A model generated the notes under the pieces. It had not been told where the DNA came from. It made no database searches and worked only from the letters and a program-made list of their open reading frames with translations. This document shows, in pieces, positions 21,401 to 33,965 of a stretch of 64,000 nt of DNA. Positions within the stretch are counted from its first letter, which is position 1; each line of letters opens with the position of its first letter. The position numbers and the translations under genes are program-made. Source of the stretch: Epinephelus fuscoguttatus (taxonomy: Eukaryota > Chordata > Actinopteri > Perciformes > Serranidae); the NCBI RefSeq assembly GCF_011397635.1, contig NC_064760.1:28246856-28310855 (forward strand), read 5' to 3'.

Positions 21401-21867
21401 TAATGGTGGCGGAGACCCAGATAGAGTGCATGTTATATTACACATTGAAAAAAAAAGAGACTGTACTACCACTCCCCCCGCTTCCATTTATCTCTGAGCA
21501 CCTCTTGTGTGTAAATGCCGTGTCTGGGGACTCAGGTGGACTACCTACACGACCTTTAGTGATAATGGCATACTTGACTACATGAGCATCGTGTTCCTGC
21601 TATCAGCACTAAAGCAGTAGTGTTTCAGAGGGCCGTGAGCACATGCGTGGCCCTGTGCACGCACACAAGCCACAAAGAACACAACATACATCTGCTGCTA
21701 TCAGTGGTCTTGACGCAGAGAGAATTAATGTTACAAATTAATCGTGACTCCCCCTGTATCCTTACAAGACTCACCTATTAGTCAGTGTATGTTTGTGTGT
21801 GTGTTCTCGTATTCTGGCTCCTGAGCTTTAGTAGTTTTCTCTTCCTCTCTCTTTTGCAGAGATGTGA
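18460..21867 (+). CDS. Regulator of cell cycle (RGCC)-like protein (5 coding exons, 112 aa)
   Basis: Family role: RGCC (RGC-32) is a small protein reported to bind CDK1 and modulate the cell cycle. Coding exons: 18460-18481 (ATG, MTSDITT), 19701-19865, 20509-20589, 21247-21309 and 21860-21867 (GAG ATG TGA, with the first G from the previous exon). All introns are GT/AG and all junctions are phase 1. The protein runs DLELELGELLQEFQDVVEEL, then a serine/acidic stretch DDSGVEDSDYGSEASLGNS, then the family signature AKLGDTRELESFIDMLDREL and the end AEM. Human RGCC has DSSGFSDSES and AKLGDTKELEAFIADLDKTL ending ASM at matching places. Odd point: the CDK1-type Thr-Pro of human RGCC is replaced by Ala-Pro here. 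Two RGCC paralogues may exist in fish, so no symbol is given. Confidence 0.88.
19866..20508 (+). other. Intron 2 of the RGCC-like gene
   Basis: Donor GTGAGTG after 19865 and a C/T-rich acceptor (CTCCCTCTCCCCTCAG) ending at 20508. A long plus-strand frame that runs through this intron and exon 3 uses a different reading frame from the protein and is a shadow. Confidence 0.75.
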
Positions 21868-22485
21868 ACACAGAGAGAAAGCGAGCCACGCAGAGCGGGG
21901 AGAAATGGGCGGGGGGCGACATGGCTGGCTACCGCCGAGCAGACAGGCAGATCTACACCAGAGCAGATCTGAGGGAGCAAACGCTCCCCTGGCTGCTCCA
22001 GTGGAAAAGGTTAACATCAGAAATTAAAAGGGCACTCCATTCCAAAATGCAAGAACACCCTCAGACCCCTGGCGGTGCCGCGTCCAGCCGGCAAGACGAC
22101 GTCCCCGCAGCAACAGATCCGAGATGTGTGACATATTCCCAAAACTAGACAAAGCTTCCATCTGTGCGGGCGTGAGAGAAAATGCAGCCCAGAGTATAGA
22201 AAGCATGTTCGAGCCACATTTTAAAATTCCCGTAAGTGCTATGCCAGTAAAGGGCCCTAAATCCTCGGTGCCATATTTTTTTTAAAGGAGGCCATTACAA
22301 ATTACAGATGGCACTTTAGTTTTAAAGTAATTTAAAATCCAAGGGGTTCAGATCTGCTGTGTAATATCAAATGTCATTTTGTGCTGATATTTCTAATGTA
22401 CAGTTCCTGTTAATATTCATTTTGTATATATAAGCTGTTGTACAGATGAATGCACATATAAATAAAGCTACCTTTTGATGGGATT
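21868..22485 (+). other. 3' UTR of the RGCC-like gene
   Basis: Follows the TGA at 21865-21867. AATAAA at 22461-22466 is the likely polyA signal, giving a 3' UTR of about 600 bases. The open frames within it on either strand show no family resemblance. Confidence 0.6.
22461..22466 (+). terminator. PolyA signal, RGCC-like gene
   Basis: Canonical AATAAA at the end of an AT-rich stretch about 595 bp after the stop codon, followed within 40 bp by a T/G-rich sequence (TTTTGATGGGATTTTGCG). Confidence 0.6.
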
Positions 22486-25370
22486 TTGCGTATATTTCAT
22501 TTTTCTCTTGATATATGAGAAACTAAATTTAATCTAGCTCCAGATTCAGTGCAGAGACGCTGCTGACCTTGTTGGCCACATCTGATTCTAAACACACACA
22601 CAATGTTGAAAGCCTGTCACTTCTCTAAAAAACACTCCTGACAGTACTGACAACAAATTGTATTCAGTGTGCCTACACCTTCACTGTCCCCTAAATTGAC
22701 TGTTGCTACTGTCATGCCACATGTCTCAGGAGCCCTTCACCCATTCTCCTTAGTTTGTACCTATGCTTCCTGTATGTCTGTTCTGATTATGCTTTGAGTT
22801 TCACTTCTGCCGCCAAATCAGGAAACCCACAAACTGAGCTCAGACAACATGTGAAGACAGCCTAAAAAGGAAGTGCGTCAGTTGCGCTATGAGAAACAAT
22901 GCTCATTTAGACTTTGTGCTGGAATTCGTTTTTGCGTGGGCTTTGACTCCGCTATAACTTATTACCACAAATCCGTGCTTTGAACTGAAGGAAGGAAATT
23001 GTCCTGCTTTGTTTGAGTCTCCTGTAAAAGAGCGTCTTAGCTGTTTCCTCACTGGGACTTTTCCAGCACGGCTGTGTTCATATTCTGCTGTCATTTCACT
23101 GTACTGAGTCTCATCCATTTACAGGTGTCTCTTCCCTGTTGTCAAAGCAACAGCGCTTAGAGAAGCAGACAAGGTCGAGGTGAATGTTGTGGTTGTAAGG
23201 AGTGATTTTTCATGTGTCTTGTGATTTTACATTGAGTGACATCAGCTGTATAATCCAGCTGAAGTATGCAAAATTATTTTTAGTCTGCTGAGTGGCTGCC
23301 AGATTTGAGGTGAGGAGTCGGCTGAATGAGGAACTACAACCAGCAGTCAGCAAACAAGAAGTATTTAGCTGCACGGCTTATTGTAATCACACATGAGACT
23401 CTGGTTTGAGGGTGATGAAAGCCAAGGAAAAGTTTTGCCCTCTCAGAAACAGAGATGCCATGGACCAGCAGTTTATTGAACTGTCATTGTTTTCTCCTTA
23501 AAAATCCCCAGGCAGCCGGTTGATACGGCCCGTCATCTATGCCACCAGTCCTGGTGATGTATTATAGTTAGACTGCTTGGGTGGACCAGCTTTTTGACAT
23601 CATGTCAGTGGCAGTGGCCGCAGGAAGGAAGGCTGGACATTTAAGATACTGTCCCTTGTCTGTTTATGTCTCATTAAGAGACACTTTGTTCAGAAAGTTC
23701 ACAGCTCTGAACTCCAGCCAACTATTTAACCCTGCTGACTGGAACAAGGGTTGGCCCTGGTTTGGGGACAGACGTATCGTGGAGAGAGCAAATGAGCCTA
23801 AGATTTGACATTACTGTAAAGCAAAGATAAATAATGGGAACAGAGAGGGACCGAAAGGGAAAATGAGATTGTTCAAACAATGGGGAAATACACAGGGGTG
23901 GTATAAAGTAACCTGCTCCTCCTGTGTTGTCTGTTCCACTTAGAGAAAGGCGAGGATGACTGATTGAGGCCACAGCTGTTCAGCACGGTAACAAACAAAG
24001 TTTGCTTTGACATGATGGAACTTCCCTCACAATCTAAGGGCACATCCTGTTTTCAGAGGCCGGAGGCAAGTAACTGCAAGAATGCAGGAAAACGTGATGG
24101 TGTCGTACAGATGAAACTAAAAAGGCATTTGATTTGAATTCTCACTTTGTGTGTCCCACAGGGGTTTTGTAACAGCGTGTCTCAGATCTGCAGCTCTGCA
24201 TCTGGTCTGGTACTTGACATTGCTGGCACACTTACCTGCTCTAATCCACACTGTCATTTCATTGTACACAAAAAGTCGCCGGCAACTAATTATGCTGTAT
24301 GATTTTCATTAGATTGATACGGTGGGATCTGATGTAATACCTCAGTTTGTCTTATGGGAACAACTCTCTATTGTTTAGCTAATTACTGTGGGACCAGTAT
24401 TTGATTGGCAGCGCACCAAAGTGAGAGGCCAATGTGTCAGCCAGTCGCCTTGTTTAGATAACAGAGTAAATGATGAATGAACTGAGTTCATTAACCGATA
24501 AATTAAAATGAATTGATGCTATGATGAGACAGTGAATGGTCTTGAGAGATGAAGACATAATAAATATCATGTTGCGCCTCTTTTCGGCCCCTCACCTATA
24601 GACTCAGGCATCTTGGTAATAAATGTCACATAGACTTAAAATCTCTACACACAATGCTGATTTGTTTTAAGCTAGTTAGCAAGCTAATGAAGATGTAATT
24701 GAGTATAGCAGAAAGGAGACACTTGTTATTATCAGACAATGAGTAAATGAAGCAGAGATATGGCTTGTGCAGTGAAGCTATCATGGCCGAGATGAGTGCA
24801 GCATGCAGAGCACGCAGTCTTCTGTCATCTGCCTGATGAGAGACCAGAGCAACGCCTCTCCCCTGAGAGCTCCCCAAATGGTCCAGGCTAACAACGCTCT
24901 CCCAAGGAATTAGCTGGCTCAACCGCCCAACACACACACCCGACTAACCCTCCAACACACACACACACACACACCGAATTGTCAGATTCTGACTGGGTCT
25001 TACGTAACTGAGGCCAGTCCTTGAGCCTGGATCAAGGACTCGGATCACTGCTTTGTTATTCTGCACAAACTCACAAAAGGCAAAACAGGGAGCTTGAACC
25101 ATAAAAGGACTTGATGATGTGAAATAATATCTCTCATGTGACACCACTTCAAAGTCATGTGAGATATTCATGTAAGCCATGAATACAGTAAAACCACTTT
25201 CAGTTATTTTTATATCATGACAACAACAGGACTGTAACAGTCTATTGCTTATTTTTTAGCCACTCTAGCAGCGTGTCTCTAGGATGCAAATGTCAGTCTG
25301 TTGGATGGGTGTTTAGTAGGTCGGTCCACTTCTTTTGTTTGTTGCACTGAAACCATTTTACTTTCTTTAC
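22486..25370. other. Intergenic DNA, no gene seen
   Basis: Unique-looking sequence without supported exons. A short CA repeat lies at 24954-24974. Scattered frames of 60-100 codons lack family resemblance. Confidence 0.5.
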
Positions 25371-25379
25371 AACTATGAG

Positions 25380-26090
25380 ATGGTTTGCCTGGAAATCCAT
25401 GTACAGACATTCATAGTATCCTTGTGACTTTGGTGATCTCATGATATTTCCTCTAGCACCACCATGAGGTTTACATTTTGTGGTTTTGAGTGAAATGTCT
25501 CAAGAACTGTTGAATGGATTGTCAAGAAATTTTCTACAGAAATTCATGTTCTTAACATATGAATTGTAATGGCCTTAGATATGTCCAGAGCAAGCGACAA
25601 CCTATGGGGCTGAAAAAAAAAAGCCAACAGAAAGTGGCAAAAACTGCAGTTCCTCTAATGGCCACTTGAGGCCCACTCAAAGAGTGACTCAATCGCCACA
25701 GCCCCTCATGTTAAAATTTACAGGAGAAGTAATGGGTGTATGGTAGCTAGATACTGAATCCTAAGATGGCACCTATTCAGTCCAGTGGAACTGCCCGCCT
25801 GTGTTTATGTCAAAAAAGTTTCTAGCTTCCAGGTTTACTTCTATTGTATGTGGCCCACTGAATATGCATAGCAGTGTTTCCCTCGCTGTCCCTGCCTGTG
25901 AGTTCCCACTCATAGACTTTACATTATAATGAAGTCATGAGTTTTAAAAACACTTTTCTTGGCACAAGGACAGTTTTACAAATAGGAAGCCTCCATGGAT
26001 CAAAAATTCATAATAATGTTAATGTTAGCATTTAGCTAACCTCACAGAGCCGCTCCAGCATGGCAGAAGACACAGCAGTTTTGGGCATGC
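25380..26090 (+). repeat. Interspersed fish repeat split by a second repeat
   Basis: The flanks carry the same family as 3340-3620: CATGTACAGACATTCATAGT, ACTTTGGTGATCTCATGA, CACCACCATGAGGTTTACAT at the left and GTTAGCATTTAGCTAACCTC at the right. Between about 25590 and 26000 an unrelated block is inserted (CTCTAATGGCCACTTGAGG, ACTCATAGACTTTACATTAT), itself a phrase set I recognise from another fish repeat. This looks like nested insertion. Confidence 0.5.
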
Positions 26091-28509
26091 TAAGTTTTTT
26101 GTGATATTTGTATACTAATTAAAGAGTTTATTTTAATGATCCAACATTAGCATTTTGTGTGCTTGTTAATTTATCATACTTTAGCACATTGGCCAGTTTT
26201 TCTGCTTTGTTTACAACAATTACTTTCACAGCATCAGAAAACATTAATACCTTCAGGTTCTCTGTGAATCTTAAAGTGAAATAGACTGACTATGCAATAC
26301 TCGACTCATTCAGGAGAAAAAAATCACTGCTCCCTCTTTTTACAGTCGTCAGTGCCATGGAAACATTGTCTTATTTGGAATTTGTGGTTGCTGCCACGTA
26401 AATATAAGTCTCTACCTATACCCCATGTCATTTCCTGTTTTGGTCTCTGACTCTCCAGACTTCATTGTATGGACAGGAAACCGGTATAATTACTTTCAGA
26501 GGAATTCACTCCCAAAGAATGTGACTCATCCCGCCTTCCCTGGACTTCAAATGAGCTATTACATCACTGCTGACTGGGAATTTCTTGACGCCACTTCACC
26601 CTTCCTCTTTCAACTCAGACAGGCAATTTACTTGAAATCATTACTGAAACCCAAGCAAACAACCTACAGTGAATCAAAGAGCTCGAATATAGTCATGACT
26701 CCGCTCCTGGATTATGGAGAGCCTCTGTATTTTAAATAATGTCCAATTTAAGTGCTAGTTATATATTGAACACTGGTGAGAATAGGGAGCAAAAACAAGC
26801 TGTGAGAGGATGCGGATGTGTGAATGGAAGTGACAGTGAACATAGTTTTAGCAAATGCCATGGGGTACCTAGTGGGCAGGAAAACTATTCTTTATTGTAA
26901 TGTACCAAGCTGGTAAGCTGTCAGTCACACAAGGAGATCTCAGTGCATCTTTACAGCTGTGAAAATGTTTCCAGTGTGTTAGGAGTTTCAGGAGAGTGAA
27001 CAGAAACAAACATGTACAATTTTTAAGATCCAAGAGTTGACTTGAGAGTTGCCTGTGGTACCCAGACTGCCTCGCTGCTGAATTTTCGATGTTCTTCAGT
27101 GGTGTGAAACATTCTTTTGTGGCTGAGATGATACTTCTTTCTAATCGATTAGCTGACATCTTTCTGCCACAACTAGTAATAACACAACAAGAATTTTAAA
27201 TCTCTTTTAAAGCAGGGCGTGTGACAATGCATTTCTTTCCAGTCTGTATTATGTGTGTGAGCACTGAATGCCAATGGACCTGCATTTTGAGATACGGTGG
27301 GATTTAAGTTAGATATCCATCAGCAAAAACTATTGCATCTTTAAAAAGAAATTTGTTAAAGTTTTATAAGGTCAGGCGTTTATTAAACTTTCTGATTAAG
27401 TATTAACAATGTCTGGGTCTATTTGGGTTAAAAAAAAAACTACCATGCAAACATCTATTCAATTTGTCAGAGAAATTGGAGAATTCACTTCACAGGACTA
27501 ACATTTAGGCATCACTGCCGAATGAATGTCTCTGCCTCTCGGGGCAAAAATAGGCTTAACTTCAAAGGATGTTTCCAGTAGTTTTCACAGAAAAAAAATG
27601 GTGCAGATTTTTTTAGGGAGTAAGCTCAGATATTGAAGTCAAACTCACTGTGTATTTGATCTGAGAGATCTGTGAAAAGCCTGGTAGCCTGGATTAGCAC
27701 TTAAGATCAAATTGGTGCCACTGAAAGTCATTGTAATGTGATCTAAGTGATAAGATACTTTCGGGAAGTCATCTGGGACTCCTCTGTACTCTGTGCTGGA
27801 GCACACAGGCCAGTGAGTTCAGACACGTAAGGTCCACTGACGCAACCTTCCCCTGCCACCAGTAACCCACATCTAAGAAAGGCATTAGTGGACTGCCATC
27901 TGATGGTGAACTCCAGCTGATGCAACTGAGAGATAGCGGGGCCTGGGCCTGGCCTCAGCTGGCGAGGAACGACTTTGCAAAATAGCTCTGAATCTGCAAG
28001 ATAATGCTGTGAATAATGAGGGCAGTTAGGAAAGGAATGAAACATCCTAGAAGTTGTGAATCATGCCATGAAACTTCTTCTCTGATCCCACCATCAGAGC
28101 TGGACCAACAGGAGGGGAAAAAATTAGCCGTCAAAGAGCATCTCGTGGTAACAGGGTTTTCTGGACAGGAAACTAGAATAGATACCGTGCAGAGGCTTAA
28201 AATGTGCTTGTTGCCTGCTGTTGTTACTTCCCTCACACACACTGGGAGGGTGCAGGCTTTACTCCCAGCAGCCTCAGTGGTATCTCCAGGCCATCCATCT
28301 TACAGAGGGCAGATCATTATGTAGTCGACAGGCAGCTTTAGGCCGGGGGCAGATGGGACTGCTTGTACTAGATGAACTATAGGCTGCTACTGTTCTTCAC
28401 TGGACCTCCATAAAAACCAAACCAGCCCCTTTTACTATTGAATAGTACATTACACTTGAGCTTGTTCGTTTCTTGTGACGCTGCTAAAATTTGTTGCACC
28501 CAAAGCTGC

Positions 28510-29108
28510 ATTTAAAGGCTCATGTTGGTGTTACATCATCATTTTTTATTTTAACAACAAATCCCATTAAAAAAAGACCGAAAAACCGCAATGAATTTAT
28601 CCTGCTAACAAGTGCTGTCTGTGCAGCCACAGCTTGTAGCTTATGCCTCTGTGCCGCAGAACTCCATCGCCATCCAAGAACCATTAAAAACACATAAAAC
28701 AGCCACACCGTTGGGCGATACTCTAGTTTGTTTTGACACGAATCTGCAGCAGCGTTTTCTCTGGACAGTAGCTCCATGTTGGGCAGGCGTCACAGAGCAT
28801 GCTGGGGCCGTGCTGTGGCTCCTTGCTTTGCTGGTTTGACGAGCCGTGAGGAAAGCGCTACTGTCTGTGCTCGTTGTAATTAAAGAATATGTCACCCAGT
28901 GCACCAGTCTGGCTCTTGTTTGGCTCTTTTCTCTGTCTTTTTTAATAGTTTTTGGACGGCAATGAGTTCAATGGCGCAGAGGCATACGCTACATCTGGCT
29001 GTGAAGTCAGTAGTTGTTAGCAGGATAAATTCATTGTTGGTTTAGGCCTGTTGGTGGGATTTGTTGATAATACAATAAAAGATTAAATATGCCGGCCTTA
29101 TCCTTTAA
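28510..29108. mobile_element. Non-autonomous DNA transposon with inverted subterminal arms
   Basis: The left arm near 28556-28611 (AAATCCCATTAAAAAAAG ... ATGAATTTATCCTGCTAAC) is repeated inverted near 29016-29064 (GTTAGCAGGATAAATTCAT ... GGTGGGATTT). The ends are TTTAAAGGCTCATG and, inverted, CCTTATCCTTTAATG. No transposase frame is seen between them. Confidence 0.65.
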
Positions 29109-30150
29109 TGCAAAAACTGTGTGATGCTTTTTTTTTTTTTTTTTGGGAGGAACAGAGCACTCAAATACAGCATTTACAGAGATGCTCTCTTGGATTGCGA
29201 TGCTCTCTCATTAATCATTTTGTGGAATGAAAAATATACAAAACACTACTATCAGCACCAAGTCCCTGGTCTCACGCCCACTGAAAATGAATGTTATGTT
29301 CTATATTCATGAGAACCACAATAAGATACAGAAAGAATAGATATTTTATTTTTGATTACTCCAGTTTGCGAGATTATAAATACATTCTATGGACATAAAC
29401 ATAGAAGTAACAGGGCATCTTTAGTAATCTGTACAATGACACTGAGATGACAGAGATTTTTCATGATGTATTTGGGCTCAAACACCGTTGGTTTTTGTTG
29501 ATTTCAGTCCTAGTTTCTAGTGAAAAATGTGTTACAATATCTGGGTTGGATGCCACCCTGAAAAAAAAAGAAAAAACTCCAGTGCATGGTGGTCCTTGCT
29601 GGGGAAAACCTGAAAATATGCCAGTGATTTCTCTATGCTCTGTGGGTACAAAAGAAAATTGTCAAGAGTGTGTTTTTCACATGGAAATAATAGATTATTG
29701 ATGTTTTGACAGAATGCAGAATGATTTCCCCTTGGAGAAAAACAGGCCATTTCAATTTAAGCTACAAGAGTTTTGCTTCAGTGACTGGTTTCTACTCTGC
29801 TTCCCAATAAGTAATGTCAATTAGCGTCTTAGTCAGCAGAGAAACATAGTAACTCAAGAAAATTACACCTTAAATGATGGGAAATGAACGAGCAGTCACC
29901 ATTATGGCACTTACAAAGTAGAAGAGAGAGAAAATGGGCAAGTCGTGTCCGTGTGAGACAGAGGTAGAGCCGCTCAGATTGCATTTTGTGTGAGGCAGCA
30001 TGAAAAAAAAAAAAGCCCTGCATGAAAGAGGAAGGAGAGAGCAAAGACGAATGAGACACAGGAAGAGAGAGATGAGGGTGAGGGAGAGGGTGAGAGGAAA
30101 TATAGGTAACAACACGTTCACTGCGGTAGAAATAAAATCCTCAATTTCTG

Positions 30151-30178
<28 letters not shown>
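30151..30178 (+). repeat. (CA)n microsatellite
   Basis: About 14 uninterrupted CA units. It produces Thr/His frames on plus and Val/Cys frames on minus that are not genes. Confidence 0.95.
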
Positions 30179-30183
<5 letters not shown>

Positions 30184-30832
30184 CTGCAGCTCTCTCCCAG
30201 CGGGTGGCACTGTGTAATTTGGCACATCCATTTCCTAGGCTGGGTTTGTCTTCCGTGCTGTCGAGGCAGTCACAAACCCCATCGGGGTATTCCAGCCAAT
30301 CCTTGAATGATGTCACTTTGGAAACACACTCGCTGAACTGCAAACAAATCTCGACTGTGGAAAAGTGTCTCGCTCGTAACTGTCCCATTTCTCTACTGGT
30401 GGTGATTCTCGTCATAGGAAGTTTGGACTAATTTTCATCCAGCCTTCAGGTGTCTGATTGCTGAAGGAGTCTGACCCCGTTTTCTCTCACCACTGCACTT
30501 TCCATGGTCTTCCCCTTTGGTCCGCCACTTAATTATGTGACTCTTCACAGGGCCATGTATCCCAAACCGTGTCCCCAAGGCTGCCAGGTCTACCCCTGCC
30601 AATACTCAGTGACATCTGCTCTGCTTTAACAGCATATGGGAAAATTACATGGCAAAAAACAAGTTGCCCTCCCATGACATTTCTTCCCTTTGATACTTCA
30701 CTCTCAACTCCTCCACTCAATTTTAGCCCTGTGCCACTGCGTGTGTGTGTGTTGGAGCCAATGGAAACTGACCTCCCAACACTGCAGACGGATCAGACCA
30801 GGGGACTACTTTCATTTGATTCATATCCTCTC

Positions 30833-32312
30833 TTAAAGGTATGGGTCACCCAAATAGCAAAAGACAAAAAAACAAAACAAAACACAATAAATAAAAGGCA
30901 AAATATATTTTGAAAAAAATAAAAATAAAAAAATAAGCAGCCGCATCTGAAGGCCTTGCTTCTACTAAATAATGAATAGATAATAAATGGAATGATGCAT
31001 GAGATATTTGTGGTGCTAACAGCATTAAAAAAAACATTTAAACCTGACTGATTTTGGCCACACAACACTGACATCAACTTAACTTGATAAGGTGAACTTG
31101 TTGGTGAACAGTTGCTTATTTACATCCCCACAAGCACCTTTCATTTTCAGTCGTGTTTCTGGCCACCTGATGAATGTAAGTCCAATTTTCCCTCTCATTT
31201 TAGCTTTACTTTGCTCTGCCCTAACTCCTGAGGGAAATATCTGTCTCTTAGCTGCTAAATGCTGCACTATGCTCACCAGCTGCTCGCTAATTCTGTCTGT
31301 CTGCTGTTTGCTGTTGGACAGGTAGCGCATAGTGAATTAGTGGCGGTTTTTTTTGCTTAAACCAACTGTCTGCTGCATCTCAAAATGACACTGAGAGCAG
31401 TGAAAGGAACCAAAAAGGTTGAAGTTGGAGGCCGTACACCAAAACAAAGAGCTAAAAGATGCTAAAATGCTCTTAAGAACTGAGAGGGACTGCAGAATCG
31501 GAGGTAGGTTTGCCCCTATGACACATATGATGAGTCATTTCAACCATTGCTAGCATACTTATATTACTTAATAACAGCTTTAAAGGTATGCTATGCAGAA
31601 TTGTTGGCTACTGTGTGAAAACAGTGAAAGTAAGAGTCTCAGATTCACTTTTATTTGGCGTTTCGCCTCGCTATATTTGAATTTTTCCAGCGCTGTGTCC
31701 CTTAGATGCCTGCTGCTTACGGTACCTAGGTACCTTGACCTCACCTGAGCACTGTGGGGGTACACGCCCACAAACGTCCCAAACACAGAAAACAAGACAA
31801 GACGAAAATACAGGCAGATGGCAGACACTGCAGATAAATACAACACCAAACACTTCGGGTCATAAGTGACGATTTAGAGGGATTATTTCTGAGTCTATAC
31901 ATTGTTTTTAGAAAAATCCTACATAGTGTATCTTTAAAGAATTCAACAATCTGTCTTCTCTGAATCTGTTCCTGTGACTCTGAATAATCCACAGACCTCG
32001 CTGTGAATAGTTTTTATTGAAACTTTCTACCAAAGAAAAAGTCCCTAAAACCAGTTGAACTTGCTCATAGAGGAATGTGTTTTAGAAAGGACCTTTTTTT
32101 CCAGGAAATAGATGTAACATGTTTCTAAATGTCATATTTCAATGCTGTGAGCACCACAAATGAAACTCCATCTCCTTTCACTGTGTTAAGGTGGCTGCAG
32201 AAAGTGCCTAGTTTCTAAAAATCTTCCAAAATAAAAACCAAACCTTTCTGCATTGCTCGATTCCACATAAAAAAACATGTTTTAGAGTAATTTGGGTGAC
32301 TCAAATCTTTAA
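30833..32312. mobile_element. ~1.5 kb TIR element carrying a nested MITE
   Basis: The left end TTAAAGGTATGGGTCACCCA and the right end TTTGGGTGACTCAAATCTTTAA (32291-32312) are inverted repeats. The interior holds no transposase frame but contains a second complete TIR element at 31579-31938. Exact ends and target duplication are uncertain. Confidence 0.6.
31579..31938. mobile_element. Nested MITE, ~360 bp
   Basis: Ends TTTAAAGGTATGCTATGCAG and, inverted, ACATAGTGTATCTTTAAA form terminal inverted repeats. The interior has CTTTTATTTGGCGTTTCGCC and a G/C-rich centre. The type resembles the TTTAAAGGT...-ended miniature elements at 16.4-17.5 kb but the interior differs. Confidence 0.65.
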
Positions 32313-33109
32313 GGACACACTCTAATAAGACAGGTTCGCATCCATTTCGCAGTCAGGAGCATTTTAAACATTTTCTGGCTCATCATAATGCCATAATGTT
32401 TGTTCATCTCATGCCAGACAACAAGCTGCCTCTGATATTATTGCTACTGAAACCGTTTGACTATTTGCATAGCCTGCTCCTTACATAAGCACAGAGACAT
32501 TATTAAATGTTTCTGTATGTGTGAGACAGCTCCACATTTCTCTCTTAGTGGCAGCAGCTCGGATGAAGACGGTGGCTGATTAGGAGGTGAGCCCCATATA
32601 AGGCAGGATGAGCAAAAACAAGATGACTCATATAGATCAGACTCGGAGCAATTTCCCTCAAATAACCCCTTCTCTCTTTCTGCTACTGGCAGGATCGGTG
32701 ATGAGCTGACCAGACTGTGCTTCTCGCTCTGCTGCGTCTCCAATCATTAAATACCAGGGGAAGTTGTAATGGAATACTTCATAAAAATATGTGCATGAAC
32801 TATCTAAGAATTGCGACACTGATCCAGGATCACTGGTCAGGTCGCATCACGGCGCTTGGCTGTATAGTGCAGGAGACAATGTGTGCGACGCCAAGATACT
32901 TAATGAAAATTGTCAGTTTTACTCGCAGAATCAATAACTCCAGTTTTCTCCCCGAGAATAACATATAATAGGATGCAATGTGAGTACATCAAGGCAATCT
33001 TTTCACAATCTCCCATTGCTGCAGCACTACTTTGCATGAATTACAGTAAAATCTGGAGTTATGCACGCAGATAGGCCCCAAGCTGTTAGCCTGTTTTTCT
33101 CAAAGGTTT

Positions 33110-33175
33110 CAGCGAGAGAAAAGGAGAGAGGGAGGAGGAGGAGGAGAGAGGAAGAGGGAGGTAGAGAGGAAGTCC
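33110..33175 (+). repeat. Polypurine tract
   Basis: About 60 bases of nearly pure A/G (GGAGAGAGGGAGGAGGAGGA and onward), broken by a single T near 33162. It could adopt triplex DNA. It lies between the nlgn3 3' end and intergenic DNA. Confidence 0.8.
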
Positions 33176-33963
33176 TGGGGGGGAGACTTGCACTTGCTGC
33201 AAGAATGTTTCTTTTTTAACTCATTCAAAATGGAAATAATAAAAAGTCATAAAAGGGAGGAAAAGAACTTTGATCAAGAGAGAAAAAAAGTTTTGTGAAA
33301 CTTTATATTCTTCATTTTTTTACAGTTTTAATTTGGCACATGGCACAATCAGCATGTATGCATCTGGTATACATAAATAAATATTAAATATTTTATACAT
33401 AAATATACATATAGAGCTCTTACAAAGACACCTAGAGAAGTCTTGGCTTAGGATGTTTCAAATGACAACAACAATACATGGAAATTATTCGTGTTGGTGC
33501 TTTTGCAGTCTGAACATTGTTTTAAATTGTTTTGTAAGTGGGAGCGATATCTCCATAGAAGCCCTATACATATATGTATGTATGCCCATATTTATATATA
33601 TATTCAAAGAAATACAAGTGTGCACTGATGTAGGTTTATTCAGTGCAAACAGGCCACTGTCTGCTTTTGAAGAGGAACTCTTACAAAGTCAATGGAATCA
33701 TGTCAGTTAGTTCAGTTGAATCTTTAGCTATTTTTTTTTCTCTTACACGTAAAATAATAGATTTATTTTGTAATCTTTAAGCAAAATTAGACATATATAA
33801 CTTTGAAAATAACAAAAGTGCTATTTCGCAAAGACAGACACCCAGAGACGCAGCAGAAACACTACTGGTGGTGAACCAAAATCAACAACATGAGAAAGTA
33901 CTCAGCCCCCACCCCCCCCAAAAAAACACATTATACAACCTACAAACAAAAAAACAGGTGCAC

Positions 33964-33965
<2 letters not shown>

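Noticed and set aside
26425-26739. 104-codon plus-strand frame with a phrase PLLDYGEPLYF resembling reverse transcriptase
   Set aside because: Only a few residues resemble LINE polymerase ends, no other RT motif is present around it, and it could be chance. It would need a translated search against fish LINEs.
30000-30431. Long frames on both strands across the CA repeat
   Set aside because: They exist because the repeat and flanking A/G-rich DNA lack stops; the peptides are low complexity.
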